Assembly: GCA_001599915.1 (NCBI GenBank)
Contig: BCIG01000024.1
Span: 456,402 to 520,401, forward strand
Length of the DNA: 64,000 bases
Direction of reading: 5' to 3'
From: Symbiotaphrina buchneri
Taxonomy: Eukaryota > Ascomycota > Symbiotaphrinales > Symbiotaphrinaceae
Shown here: positions 1-11,656 of the stretch, piece by piece
Layout: each line of letters opens with the position of its first letter
How positions within the stretch are numbered: position 1 is the stretch's first letter
Notes under the pieces: generated by a model
Database searches by the model: none
The model's input: the letters and a program-made list of their open reading frames with translations, nothing else
What the model was told of the DNA's origin: nothing
Translations under genes and position numbers: made by a program

Positions 1-3000
1 TTGCGAGTCGCGACCTGTAATGCTCTGGGCGCTCCACATGACATCGATCCAACCTTCCTGAGACACGATCTGGAAAAGGATGAACAAGGAAGAGCCAAAG
101 TTATCAAAACTATAATAAGGATTGGACACGGCACGAGGAGCCAGTACCTCCCAATTATAAGGCGTGCTGTTAAACTCGCCCACGCAATCAGAGAGATTGA
201 TTATGCTAGATCCCCCATCGTTACAGCTCTGCATCTGGCCGTTGAACAGATTGAGCCCGTATATTGCAAAGGGTATCAATAGACTCAACGAAACGAATGC
301 AGCCTAAAGTGAAGCATGAGCGATTGTGCTAGTAGCCGATGAAGGCAACGTACCGATATAATTTTCCAGCCGCCCAGAACAATGACTGAATGGAACGTCT
401 CCTTGGCGCTATCGCTCACACTGAGCAGCCTCAACGCTCGCAACGCCTTGAAGGCTCCAACTGCGCGAGAAATGGCGTCCAAGCCATAGAGAGAGGTTGC
501 AACATTGATCCAGAGCGTGATAAGCACTACGCCGTCGATGAAACCCCATGTGCTCCTGAAATAGGCGTTCGGTGTGAAAAATAGTCCATCCGCAATGACT
601 TTAATTGCCGCCTCGGCAGTGAACAGCCCAGCGAAGCCAAGATCCAGATAGTTGAACCAATTGCGCGTTGTCTCACCATGATGCTGGAAATACTCTTTTT
701 GATATAACGGCGTAGTGACACAAGCCAGTAGGACCATAGCAACGATGGCAGCATAAATGAAAGCGGAGAAACCGAACCAGACCCACTTCACAGGCTCCAC
801 TCCCTCGAATCTGCGCGGACCTCGCCCAGGGCCGACTATTGATTGGCAGAATCGTCTCACGGGGTTGTCTGGCCGGAATATGAACAGCGACACGTTGTAT
901 TTGGGGTGTTTCAGAAGATATTCGCGTTGTGCCCTTTTGCGAGCCTCCGTAGCGGCCATCACCTCAAGTGCAAGATTCCTGGGGTCTACATCGTCGTAGG
1001 CGCGTGTGTAATGCAACCTTGAGTAGAATGGGTTGGGCTCCTTGTTGGTCACAATGCTGATTACTCTTCTCTTCAAGGAAGAGAAGAGGTCCTTCCTCTC
1101 CGGTGGGGCTGGGGTTTCCGGCCGTATTGTCTCATCAGCGGCCTTCGCATCCGACGGGTCAGGCTGGTCATCGAGAAAATCTTTAACCACTGCATCTTTC
1201 AGAAGCATCTCGAGCTGTGCGCCACCGTAGTCCAGTGGATCCCGTCGCTTCGCCCCTCGCCCAAATCTGAAGATTGTGGCCAAGGAGAGGTTTCTGACAC
1301 AGTCAGACAAACTCACAGAGCTTGACATGCACAGCACTCACCCATGATTCGAACCGCCCAGCTCTTTACGCTGAAGGAACCCCCTGACCTGTTGCAGTCG
1401 CTTTTCGTCCTCTGATACATCAAAGTTCTCTTGTATGACAGCAATAAACATGTTCAAGACGATCACTGAATGGATTTCATTAGACTGGAAGCGCATCATC
1501 GGCAGGAACCACTTACGATTGGCGAGAATAAACCATATGACGAAGAACGTGGCACCCATCCACGCCGTTCCCCATTGGGCGTCATACTGCGTGACATTAT
1601 AGACAAGCGCAGTCCAATTCTCGCTAGAGAACACTTGATACATTCCCAGAAAGGCATTGTATATCGTAAAGAAGGTCACCTCGATAGTGTTGCCGTTGGC
1701 ATCAACCGCAGGGATCTCGCCCCGAAACATTTGTACTGCGAAAATTGCAGCAAGAAAAGTGAGAAGAAAGACAAATAGGATGAGGTTCAATACACCCTTG
1801 ACATTGCCGAGCACAGTCATCTGCGACCGTTAGCAAGGTCTCATTTAGAAGGATGATTTGAATGTACAATTAGATTCCGCGTCAGCGGAACAGCCAAGAC
1901 AACCCGGTATATTCTGAGAATCTGGAATATAGTGAGCCACGCATAAGGCTGCCCCGAACCGCGTATTGGGGGAAGTTGAATAACCGCCGTGATGACGGCA
2001 AGGGCAAGGTCTATGCAATTTCGCAATTTCCTGAAGAAACCGCGCCAATCGGCCACGAATCGGAAAATAATCTCGAGAAGCAGAATGATGGTGACAGCAG
2101 TTTCCGAATGATCTTCACGACGATATTAGTTACAGGCCAGGCGATAAACAGGGTCGGACCACTCACTTATGAAGTCCTGCCTTGATTCGGACATGGCCGC
2201 CGAGCGGAAGCACTGCACAAGCAGGTCGTATGTGATGAGAAGAATCCAAATCCACTTCGTCCGATCATAATACTGTTGTAGTCCGCTCGCTTTTCTAGGT
2301 TCTTCATCCTCTACGGCGAGCCGATTACTGAAAGATTGTTATTTGCGAGTTCCGAGTCAAATCAGATCCAAGGGCCGGTATATACCTATCTTCATTGGTA
2401 AAAGCGCTCTTTGCACTTTCTTCTCTTATAACTTGGAAAGAGGAAGTTATGACAGCAATAAGCTAGCAAATGTCAGCGAGAGAGGCCAAAGCTCTGCCTC
2501 TAGTTCCTCACAAGATTGGCGAGCCACAAGTACATGACAACGATACCGGCAGCAAAGACTGGCAGGGTTAGTCCCAAGCCTTTTCACTCGGTGAAGCACT
2601 TACATAAAGCAGCCGCGAGATAATCACTATCTGTGGTATAGTACAATATGTCCGAAAACGTGTTTGAGCTCATGATGACGAAGACAAGCTCCAAACTTTG
2701 GAGGATGTTATCGAAACTGACAGTGCCATTGTAGGGATTTTCGCCCTGTACGCAGAAAGAATTCTGTGGACACAAATAACCTTTGTGCGTATCTGTACCA
2801 TTGCTTCCATCTGAAAGGACCCAAGGCATGGCAGCGCCGGTAACATTATCGAGATGGCCGCCACAGAATTGAAAGGGATCTGTGCTGGTGTAATTCGACT
2901 GGACACCGCTCGGGTCGACCCAGACACACTTGCGTCGAAGACTGGATTTGAAGCTCTGCACGCCGATAATAGCGAAAAGAAGCCAGAAGAATCCAATGAG

Positions 3001-4701
3001 GAACGCTACATTCACTAGGGTCGGAGCAGCCCGTTTCAAACTTCGCAGGATGACCGCGGTGCCTTGGGTGAGCCCCAATAATCGAAGAACTCGGAGACAG
3101 CTCAACATCTGGAAAATATAGATGTGCTTTGTAGCTTCGACACCGAAACATGCCATGGCAAAGGATATCCAATAGGACAAGACGGCGACCAAATCTAGTC
3201 GGTTGAAGGAATGCCTTAGAAAAGCGCGCCGGGCAAGGCGGTGACGCTGTTGCCAATGAGCGTTTCCGAGTTCCTCAGGTCCTGATGCGAAGTTCTCGGT
3301 GAAAGACCGCAATATGGAAGGTTGTTGAGCAGAGAGCATGCTTGGTATTTTCTTCTTGTTCAAGCCCCTGTCCAGGGAGAGAAAATTCCGTCCTTTTTCA
3401 GCAAGAGCGTGCCTGAATCCCTGGCTGCGATCAATGGTGCTATACTCAGCCGCATTCAAGACAAAACCAGATACCACAATTCTGGCCAGGATCTCCAGCG
3501 TATAAACTATGAACAAAGCCAAAAGCGCGTAGTCAACCCCTGAGGAGCCCCATTTAGAAGGACGAGGATGCTCGTATACTGATCTTCGGGCACCGACGGC
3601 CAAGAGTACAGCCTGTGCCATGATGAGAACAAGGATGACAGGTTCCGTTAACGGATGGACCAGCAGTTCACACAAAAGCAGTCTGAGCTTGTTATCAGGT
3701 CCAATAAAACCAAGAGATCTACCTTTCAGAGGATTACTCGATTTCGGATCTGCACTAGGCCGGCGCAAATCGGATTCTGTTCGGCTAGGTTCCTTTTCAA
3801 GGGGCGAGAGCGCCTCGGCACCCTGGTCGTGAGCATAAGCAAGCATCGCAGGGAATGACGGAGGCGCATCCATCCTGGCTTCACTAAGGCGGCTCTCGCG
3901 TCGCGACTGCTCCACAACATTTGGTTCATTACTTATGTTCACCACCCGCTGTGACATCTTCCGGACCATATTGCCAGCCTTGGACAGCGGAGAGGCACCA
4001 AGCGATGGGGATAAGGACCTTTCGCGCGTACTCCGGCTTCCAGAAGGTGATATGCTCTGTCCATCGTATTGGCTCGCTCCAATTTGTCCCAGATCATCAC
4101 CTAGTCGCGCGCCAGGTGAGTCGAACCGAACACTCTGAAGACTCGGCCGTGCATGCTTAGCACCTCCACTGCCCGATTGATATGTTCCGCTGATAGGTTG
4201 TATATTGCGACTGTCCGTAAGGGGGGCCGTGTCACTATCATCAGGTGACAAGTAGTGTATGCTTGATTCAGAGGCCTCTCCAAACCCTCTAAAGGACGAA
4301 GGTGAGCGCTGCCCTCCACCTCCAGAACCAAAACTGAGCCCAGCCATTCCAGTACCAGTCTGAAAGCCTTCATCATCGAGCGGGGACATCGCATTGGCAG
4401 GCGCCGCATGAGGAACATTGAATGATGCGGCAGGGGTGACGAGACGAAGCTGAGGCGGCTGCGCAAGTCGCTCTGTAGGAATGGGGGAATGTTCTTCGAG
4501 CCGTTCATATCTCTGGTTCAATCCGCCCCGTGCACTCCCAGGCTGTCCGCTTCTTAGCAGGTTTCGTCCCCTTCCGCTGTCACTTCTGGAACGCCAGCTT
4601 CCACTGGTGGGAGACGCCTCCTGCGGGCCAGGCGGTCGCGAAAGGTTTTGTAAAGGTATGGACTGCGGAGTGGAGGGATGGCGATCGTCATGCGGGTTCA
4701 T
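1..4701 (-). CDS. CCH1: Voltage-gated calcium channel Cch1, 5' part (cut by left edge)
   Basis: Pore subunit of the fungal high-affinity Ca2+ uptake channel (with Mid1) in the plasma membrane. Exon model: join(<1..303, 354..1293, 1342..1465, 1517..1820, 1868..2112, 2167..2327, 2386..2462, 2512..2558, 2604..4701), complement; phases agree across all eight introns. About 1433 codons are present; the family usually exceeds 2000, so domain IV and the tail lie outside. A Ser/Pro-rich N-terminus of about 340 residues comes first. Domain I follows with pore motif VIMSSNTFSDI, domain II with YQVFSSENWTAL, and domain III with FQIVSQEGWIDVMW. The filter residues are therefore N, E, E for domains I-III; I recall Asn in domain I as typical of fungal Cch1. 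The start was taken at 4701 (MNPHDDRHPS), not the in-frame ATG at 4788, because the latter precedes low-quality sequence; this choice is an inference. The shortest proposed intron (1294-1341) is 48 nt. Confidence 0.95.
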
Positions 4702-5642
4702 CGTGGACAATGATGCCTGAGCATCCAGTCCTTCAAAGGCGTGCTGGTACAATGGCACTCTCGATAGTTGGTATGCCGAACATTGCAAGGTCCGAGCTTT
4801 CTATAGAGAAAGATGCACGAAGTCGAACTGAGACGGCGATATGTCCTTAGTAAAGCAGGGGGAACCCACGAACCTGAGCTACCGAGCACAGGCTGAAGGG
4901 ATCCCTCCGAAAAGCGTTGAGAGGGAGAGTGGTCGTCTAACACTCTCGCGAGGGCGGGCGGACAATGCAATGACTAATCTATGTGATTATATTGGAGATC
5001 GAAGCCGAGAATGGCTCGTCGTAGGCGTACGTGTCGTTGTACGTGGACGGAGAATTATCGAGTCTGAGGTACAGGTAAGGGGATACCTGCCTTTTGCGTT
5101 TACAGGTACTGCGCACCCTTGGCTTAGCTGAAAGTATCCAATATGGTGGGCTAAGGCAAGGTACAGGTTACCTCACTGCGTACCTGCCTACCTATCACCT
5201 TAAGGTACCTTAGGTAAGGTACAGTAAGGTACCTCATCTTACTCCCTTACCTTACCTTACCTTACCTAAGGTACGGTACGCAGAAGCCCCTGCCGAAGAT
5301 ATTTTTAGACGCAACAGGTGGGGAGGGTTGCTGCCGTCTCAGAAGGAGAGCCGCACCCCATTGAATCTAGTCTTAGATCACACAGCCTACCTCAGTGTAT
5401 TATTTGTGACCTTGAAGCATTACCGGCTACTTCTGTTCGTTGCTATCTCAGGTTTCTGACGCACAATCGGGATATCATAAAACAACGTCTCGCTCCAATC
5501 GCAAATCCCAAGCGCCCAGATGAAAGCCAGACAGACATTGATGCCTTGTTTACGCCGTCCTCCGTTCCCTTCCATAGAGCAGAACTGCATATGCACACGA
5601 TGAGATCCTAGCCACAACCATCAAATTCCGAGTAATATCAAA
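4702..5642. other. Intergenic: CCH1 promoter side, with AAGGTA/TACCTT cluster
   Basis: This stretch lies upstream of CCH1 and downstream of the UBTD-like gene. I see no convincing gene in it. From about 5070 to 5277 the DNA is dominated by overlapping AAGGTA, GGTACC and TACCTT words, many self-complementary. The same vocabulary recurs near 15.84-15.96, 22.3-22.4, 32.07-32.24 and 35.6-35.7 kb. Confidence 0.6.
5070..5277. repeat. AAGGTA/GGTACC low-complexity cluster
   Basis: Dense run of words such as AAGGTACCTTAGG, CTTACCTTACC and GGTAAGGTAC on both strands. Because TACCTT is the reverse complement of AAGGTA and GGTACC is a palindrome, the tract can fold on itself in many registers. I recall similar tracts in intergenic DNA of other Pezizomycotina; no function is known to me. 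Confidence 0.6.
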
Positions 5643-6711
5643 TCATTGAAAGACCAATGCATTGACAACATGACCCTGTTTCCAGCCCTGCGCTTGGAGG
5701 GATTGATGTTCATGCAGTATTTTGCCCATATATGCAATCCGGATCTTGCCCTTCCCAGTGATCTAGGGAAGAATAGTAAGCATATGAGAATGAAATGACC
5801 TTGCTGATGAATATTACATACACCTACTTGCTCCTGTAACCTGTGAATGAGCGTTCGCACGGTTTCTTCGCTGGTCAATGATACCATGACGTCCGCATCA
5901 CCGCGATCGCTCAACCGCGCCTTCACCTGGAAGGAATCGGAACGGTCCATGACACCTTTGCCTTTTTCTTCGCGGCGCCTTTCGATTGCATCTTCGTCAT
6001 CTGACTGGCCAGATTCGTAACCTCTCACTGTGCCCTTGGGGTCAGGGTCTTCGATTGTATTTGTCGGAAAGGCCACAACATGTTCTGGGATCGGATAGAA
6101 GTTACCCGCCTCATCATATGCGCCATTTGCAAGATCACCTGGAATATTTGCTCAGCAAGTGATCGGCAAGCGGATGGAGCTAGTAGCTCTTGGGAAGGCC
6201 GGAATACCTGTCGGCAACGTGATAGCCGCCGCATCTAGGATGCTCTGCGCCGTTTCCATATCTTCTTGCATCAGTTCTATGACCATTTTCAAAGCCGTCC
6301 ATATCTCTGGTCGACCGGAGACTCGGGTATCGAAGAAGTCGGTCCTTTCCCTCTCCAGCTCCACCCGTGTCCATGCTCGTTTGCTCGAGCTCCATACATG
6401 CTGTCGCAGCGGCTTATTCACATGCTCACCCAGCGCAGTGCGATGGCCATGATGCTGACTACTCGAAGGTCTCCCATGAACCTGAGAGGAAACATTCGCG
6501 GCCGATGTGACCGCTGACTGATCAGAGGCCACAGCGCGGGAAGATGCCGCTATGGCTCGGGGCGTCAGATCCGTACGGCGACACGCCAGAGGGACCCCGA
6601 TTCGAAGAAAAACAACAGCCCTAAGGGGGTCCCGTTAGGGTCCAAAGCTCTCGATAATTGTGGGCTTTGAGTCTCGCCCAGGGCCGGCGTGCGACTCTGG
6701 GTAGTTACCAT
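5643..6711 (-). CDS. Ubiquitin domain-containing protein, UBTD1/DC-UbP-like
   Basis: Model: complement(join(5643..5762, 5828..6138, 6208..6517, 6585..6620, 6709..6711)), 259 aa. The N-terminal family domain is seen in exon 3 (FFDTRVSGRPEIW; QSILDAAAITLPTG) and continues in exon 4 (GDLANGAYDEAGNFYPIPEH). A C-terminal ubiquitin-like fold runs from FQVKARLSDRGDADV through IRIAYMGKIL to GWKQGHVVNALVF, then a stop. Family members are proposed ubiquitin-binding adaptors; the human ones bind E2 enzymes. The start is unusual: exon 2 opens with GCCFSSNRGPSG, matching the usual MGCCFS N-terminus (a myristoylation-like MGCC). The Met is supplied by an ATG at 6709-6711 immediately followed by a GTAACT donor, with a CCCTAAC branch and CTTAG acceptor. 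Exons 3-5 are firm. The 6518-6584 intron (GTGTCG...GATCAG) is the least certain part. Confidence 0.85.
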
Positions 6712-7516
6712 GGCTCATTATTCCAGCACTGACGGTCGCACGTCAACATTCAGCTGCAAGTGAGAAGGGGCTAAGCAGATCCCGGAGGCTAACAACAGCA
6801 TGAATGGGCCGAGGGATAGCAACGACTTCAACCAGCGACAAGGTTGGAAAGGGCAAAGGATGGAACAGTTGGACGCGGGCTTTACTTCCACCTTGGCTTG
6901 AAAGATAACAAACAACGCGCGAGAACAGTAAGGGTCAAGGCTGAAGCACATGCGACGGAGTCTCTCGTCTGTTCCCCGCTTCGAGCTAAGAGCACGCGAG
7001 GCGAGACCCAATAAGGCATAAAAGGGAGCGCAAACCCCTTGGTCACGTGCGCACTCAAGACTCTTGATTAACCTGACGACCATCGTCCATTCAAGCACGG
7101 GAAACATTACGAGGTCTACAGGTCGAGTCACACATCAAGCTAATTCACGAGGCAGTGTCCAAATCCAGGTATATTAGCTATTATTTCTCTTGCCCTAGTG
7201 GCCGCTGGTACAGTCCGCATAAGGAAAGCACAGGGGTATCAGGTAAGGTACAACTGCGATGACGTTGGGAAAAGCGAGCGTCAACAAGAGTGGTATCAAT
7301 CTAGGTAGTCAACCGCAAAAGACAGGTGTGGATATCATGTGTTGTGGCCAAGGGCCCTCAATCTCGCAGAAATTGCGCTTCGATCCTAGGCAGCAAAACG
7401 ACGTTAAACCATGATCGGTCAGAGGATCCCTTACAGGTCGTTGACCAAGCCCTGCAAATGAAGGAGATGGACAACGAGCCCTGATCAGAGGGCCTTCCCG
7501 ACGATCCGTAGGCAGC
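6712..7516. other. Intergenic, no gene seen
   Basis: Upstream region of the UBTD-like gene and downstream region of the Meu6-like gene. An open frame of 137 codons on the minus strand (6718-7131) has no recognisable similarity, lacks compositional support and overlaps the promoter, so I do not call it. Confidence 0.5.
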
Positions 7517-9433
7517 TTAGGCTGCGGCCTGGACCTCATGCGCCGCGGTGTTTTGTGCGCTAACTGCAGGCTGGGGCGCAACGTCGTTTGTGGCCTCGGG
7601 CTTTTCGGTCACCGCAGGTGCCTCAGTCGTTGGCACTTCGGCAGACTTGTCTGCCGCAGCTGTCTCAGTAGTAGCAGGCGTATGAGCGCTGTCCTTGGCC
7701 TCTGACTCGCTCTTAACTGCGCGAGACGGCTTGCGGAATAGCCCACCAAGCTTCGAGGTGGGCGACTTCTGCTTTGCCTCGCCATCCGAGGTCTCGCCCT
7801 CTGCTTTCTTTTCCTTCTTGCTGCCAAGAGTGCCAAAAAATGACGATGTACGGCGCTTCTCTTTCTGGGTCTCTGCGGGCGTTGTGGACGTAGCAGGGGC
7901 AGCAGGCGTGCTAGCTGTCACGGCCGGAGTGGCCGCAGTCGCGCCTTCCTCGGTGGCAACCGGCTCGGATGCAGATTCAGGTGCGGCAGCCGTCGTGCCA
8001 GTTGGCTCTTCTGAGTCCTTGGCAGGGACCGCAGGAGCTATTTCCTTCTTTTCTTCTGTTGGGCTCGTGACATCTTTCTTGAAGAGTGAGCCGAAAATGC
8101 TACTCCTCTTATGCGGCTTCGGCGCCGTCTCAGTTTTGGCGGTGGTCTCAGCAGGAGCAGTGGTTGCGGGCTCCGGGACGCTTGGCTCGGCTGCATTGGT
8201 GGTAGGTTCCGTCACTTCAGCCGTGGCAGGAGCACCTTCGGGGGCCACTACAGGCTCACCCACAACACGAGCGGCTGCAGAGAACTTAGCTACTCTTCAA
8301 GTATTGTGTAAAACAGGGCGTCACTTACCAACAGCGGGAGCACCGAGACCTTCGGCGGCAGGCGCCCCAGCTTCTGTCTTTGACTCCTCAGTCTCGGCTT
8401 TGGCGTCTGACTTCTCTTCCTTCTTTACCTCCTTCTTCTCTTCATGTTCCTCCTTCTTATTGAGGAGGCTGCCGAACACACTGGCCCGCTTTCTGGACGC
8501 AGAACGCTCCTTACGAGCATCAGGAGTCTTCTCGCGCTTCGTCGAGGTCGCAGCCACGACGGGTGCAGCTACGGCGGGCTTACCTAGAATGGGGCGTTAG
8601 TTCGAAGATGCTACCTCGCACCCATGAGGATGCAGCATAAGACCACTTACTGAGCTTCTCCTTGTGCTCCTTATATCCGGAGCTGCCAACCACGCCTTCG
8701 GCGAGGCCTTTGGCTTCCTCAGCCTTCGATTGCAAGGCAACAAGCCAGCCATCACGATCGGCAGTGGAACTGGCTTCAAAGAGGTACTTGTGGCCGTGCA
8801 GCCGGAAGGAGAACTCCTTGGTGGCTTCCTTCGTGATATCGGAGACGTCCGACTAACAATTGCCTTGGTGTCAGCGCCAGATTTGAAGTAGGATCAAGAA
8901 TCAAGAATTACGTACCAGGTTGAAGATGCCCGTAGGATGGGCCTTGTCCTCGGTACGCTTCGCAAAATAAAGCAAGCCCTTTCCGGTTTGGCTCGACCAG
9001 GCGGCGTTGTGGTGGGCAATCTCGGACTTCTCCTCGCGAAGATAGTGGTCTAGCTTCTCCGGCACAATAGCTTCATCGCCAAACCAGAAGAATCTCTTGG
9101 AGAAGCGAAGGGAGCTGCGGGTAAAGAAGGCTGGTCAGCTGGCTGTACATTCAAAGTCTGACGGTTGAGGAACAGTTTATCTTACCTGATGAGGCCGGGG
9201 GCCTTGTAGCCCAGAATGCCTTCGGTGATCGGCTTCGCTTCAACAGCGACCTCCTCCGGACCAACCTTTTGCTCCTTGGGCAGCTCGGCGTCAGTAGTCG
9301 TGGGTGCGGCAGTCTCAGCCTGGGTCGATTCCGCCGCAGGCGTCTCTGTTGGTGCTGCCACGGCCTCGTTTCCGATGGGTGTATCGAGCTTGGGAGCCTC
9401 AGCAGCAACCTCGGAGGGTTTGGTGTCTGACAT
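7517..9433 (-). CDS. PH-domain protein, Meu6-like
   Basis: Model: complement(join(7517..8274, 8329..8583, 8651..8852, 8916..9114, 9186..9433)), 553 aa, phases consistent. An acidic Ala/Pro/Thr-rich start (MSDTKPSEVAAEAPK) leads into KAPGLIRSSLRFSKRFFWF and then a PH domain of about 110 residues (LYFAKR, HPTGIFNLSDVSDITK, FSFRLHGHKYLFEA, DRDGWLVALQ). The C-terminal half is low-complexity Ala/Glu/Lys with repeated motifs such as KRASVFGSLLNKK, KRSSIFGSLFKKD and RTSSFFGTLGSKK. These basic SxFGxL boxes could be membrane- or partner-binding motifs (inference). The arrangement recalls fungal proteins related to S. pombe Meu6 (meiotically up-regulated, PH domain). The molecular role is unknown; PH domains usually bind phosphoinositides or proteins. 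Upstream lies a 2.2-kb gap rich in polypurine. Confidence 0.85.
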
Positions 9434-11656
9434 AGTGATCGGTGGATTTCCGAACAAGTACAGCTACGGCGGTAGGCGAGATGACAGGTACACACGCAGG
9501 ACAGTGCTCACGCGTATACAGAAGGATGGAAACTGCCGACAATAAGAGTGTATCCCTCGATGCTGGACAGTGGATAGAGACGGTACACGGTAATGGAAGG
9601 ATGGGATCTTTTTCTCGAGGTGAAAGAAGTGGAGAGAGGGAGAGAGGGAGAGAGAGAAAAAGAGAGAGAGAAGAAAAATATCAGGGAGAGCTACTTGGGC
9701 TGCAGGGATACACAGGGGACAGAAATGCGGTTAGCGTGGTGTGAGGGATTGTTGTGTTGTGTGGGTGTGTGAGAGGGACAGACAACTTGCACCCTTTTTT
9801 TTGGCTCGTGAATCATCACAACAAATGTTTATCTTTTCCCTCCATTTGGCTCTAGGACGGCGCGAAAGACAGACATCGGGCCACTAACTGTTTGCTTGGC
9901 TTGGTCACTGGATCGTAGCGCGAACAGGCCACCCTTGCCCCTACGTCCAATCTCGACCCGCCTACTGGCTGTTTAAGCTGTTAGCGGACAGCCACTTTAA
10001 TTACGAGGAGCATTTCCTTTCCCCCCATATGAAGCCGGCCGCCTGCTGCGAGCCTGCGTGTCTGCGACCGGCGTCCACAGTCCAGTAGCGGTATGAGATA
10101 GTAGTGTGCACCCCTGAGATGATAATCATAATTAACGGGTATTTTGTGTCTCTGTTAATGTCTCTTGTGTTTCGAGAGAAGCCCCCTGTTAGTAACGAGA
10201 AAACGAGAAGGAGAGGCATGTTCACCGGGTATGGTAGCGGGCTCGTACGTGTTCCATCCCCTCCAGGCTCGTGGGAAAAGCTTATTTCCTTTTCTCTTCC
10301 TCCTTCCTTCTCTCCCTTTCCACAATTTTCTCTCTTCCGGGAAAGCAAGCACGAGCCAGTCACCAGCCGTCAAGTCATTAATATGGCCAATTGGTCACGG
10401 GTCCTGACGCAGCATGACCCTGCGTAATATGCCAACATGCCAAGAATACCTGTGCTAACGGCACTGGGCTTTTACTTTAGGAAAACGGGCATTTATTAGG
10501 TAAGATACCGGCACTCGTACAGAAATTTGGGTGCTGGTAGTTGTACCTTGGGCACTACGGGCCCCACTTCCCGTTAGTTTTTCGCCGTCTTCTTCCAGCA
10601 CGTTTGCCCGTTCACCGGCTACGTACCGGTACTCGCAGTTCATAGCGTTCCACGCTCGTTTCATCTCGCCGAGGCCCGTTTTGACGTTTGGTACGTTCGT
10701 TCGCACCCTCGGTCCTCGTCCCTTAACCCGTCGCCTGACGCGCTCGCGCTGTACCGTACTCGCAAGGCACTAGACAGCAACCGAGTCAAGCTCTAACGTC
10801 GCCGAACATCACCTTATCCTGACCTCGGTCGCACACAACTGCTCATATCAAATCTCATTTGTGCAGGAGCAATCATAATCCCAAACCGTGTGAGCATAAA
10901 TTCCCCCCTAGGGCTTGCAATAGACCCATCCAGGGCAGGGTGTCCGTGATTAGTCGACGATGCCAGAATACTCTTTTTCTCTCTTCAGGAAGATGTGTTT
11001 ATCGCTTATGTAAGGGTTTGGGGGGGGCGGGGGAAGAGCAGATCATGAGTGGAATGGTGTGAAGGTGCGAAGGGATGGCGAAAGGGCAGAGAAGCCGCCT
11101 AGCGATCAGCGAGCGGTGATCAGCGATTTTCCATGTACGAGTATCGAGAAAAGGGTGGCTTGGTGGGTGTCGTGTGATCAATCAATCCTTTGCTTTCTTT
11201 CTTTCCCGCAGGTGTTATGTCAGCTTGTGCTGACCCCACCTCCACCATCTCACCCTATCTTTCCTTGCGTACTCCGTAGCCTCACTCCACATCACAGTAC
11301 CTTGTAGCGGTACCAACACATTTCTCTAACCTCCTTTGCACGATTAAGGTAAATTGTATGTCGATTGATTCTTTCGCACTGGTACAGAGTACGTCCTTGA
11401 GAAGATGTCAAGAAACGTTTCCTTCCAGAAAATAAAAAGGACGATATGTTCAAGAACTCTGCTGGCTTATAGATGTCAGATTAGGTCCTTCTTCTCATAT
11501 GGACAAATGCAACTCCTTCCCACAGTTCAAGTCTAGACTCTCCCGTAGTAAATCAAACATCCAACGTGAAGTCAGCCCTCTCTATCGTCGTCCGGGTCCC
11601 AGTACGCTGCAGATGGTATAGAGCAGTACAATGTCGGCATAGAATCAATCATGAAT
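9434..11656. other. Intergenic/promoter of the Meu6-like gene, no gene seen
   Basis: Holds a polypurine tract (9621-9679) just upstream of the PH-protein start and a pyrimidine-rich stretch at about 10262-10335. Open frames here are short and overlap on both strands, and none resembles a protein I know. The region probably contains the promoter and 5' leader of the PH gene and the 3' end of the SulP gene. Confidence 0.5.
9621..9679 (+). repeat. Polypurine GAGAGG/AGAG microsatellite
   Basis: About 59 nt of nearly pure A/G with the unit GAGAGG grading into AGAG. It lies about 190 bp upstream of the ATG of the PH-domain gene, so on that gene's strand it reads as a CT-rich tract. CT tracts are common in fungal core promoters and 5' leaders. 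Confidence 0.75.

Noticed and set aside
1294-1341. A 21-nt intron (1321-1341) in CCH1
   Set aside because: Too short to splice; the next in-phase acceptor gives a 48-nt intron with the same reading frame downstream.
1341-1358. tRNA B-box-like GGTTCGAATC on the minus strand
   Set aside because: It lies inside CCH1 coding sequence at an exon end; no A box, acceptor stem or cloverleaf can be drawn around it.
6718-7131. 137-codon minus-strand open frame
   Set aside because: No recognised motif, no homology I recall, and it sits in the promoter of the UBTD-like gene.
7695-8600. 301-codon plus-strand open frame opposite the PH-protein gene
   Set aside because: Shadow of the Ala/Glu/Lys-rich minus-strand exons; low complexity on the real strand keeps the antisense open, and it runs through two real introns.
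9621-9679. Telomere-like or functional satellite sequence
   Set aside because: Simple GAGAGG/AGAG purine run without TTAGGG units; best seen as a promoter CT tract.
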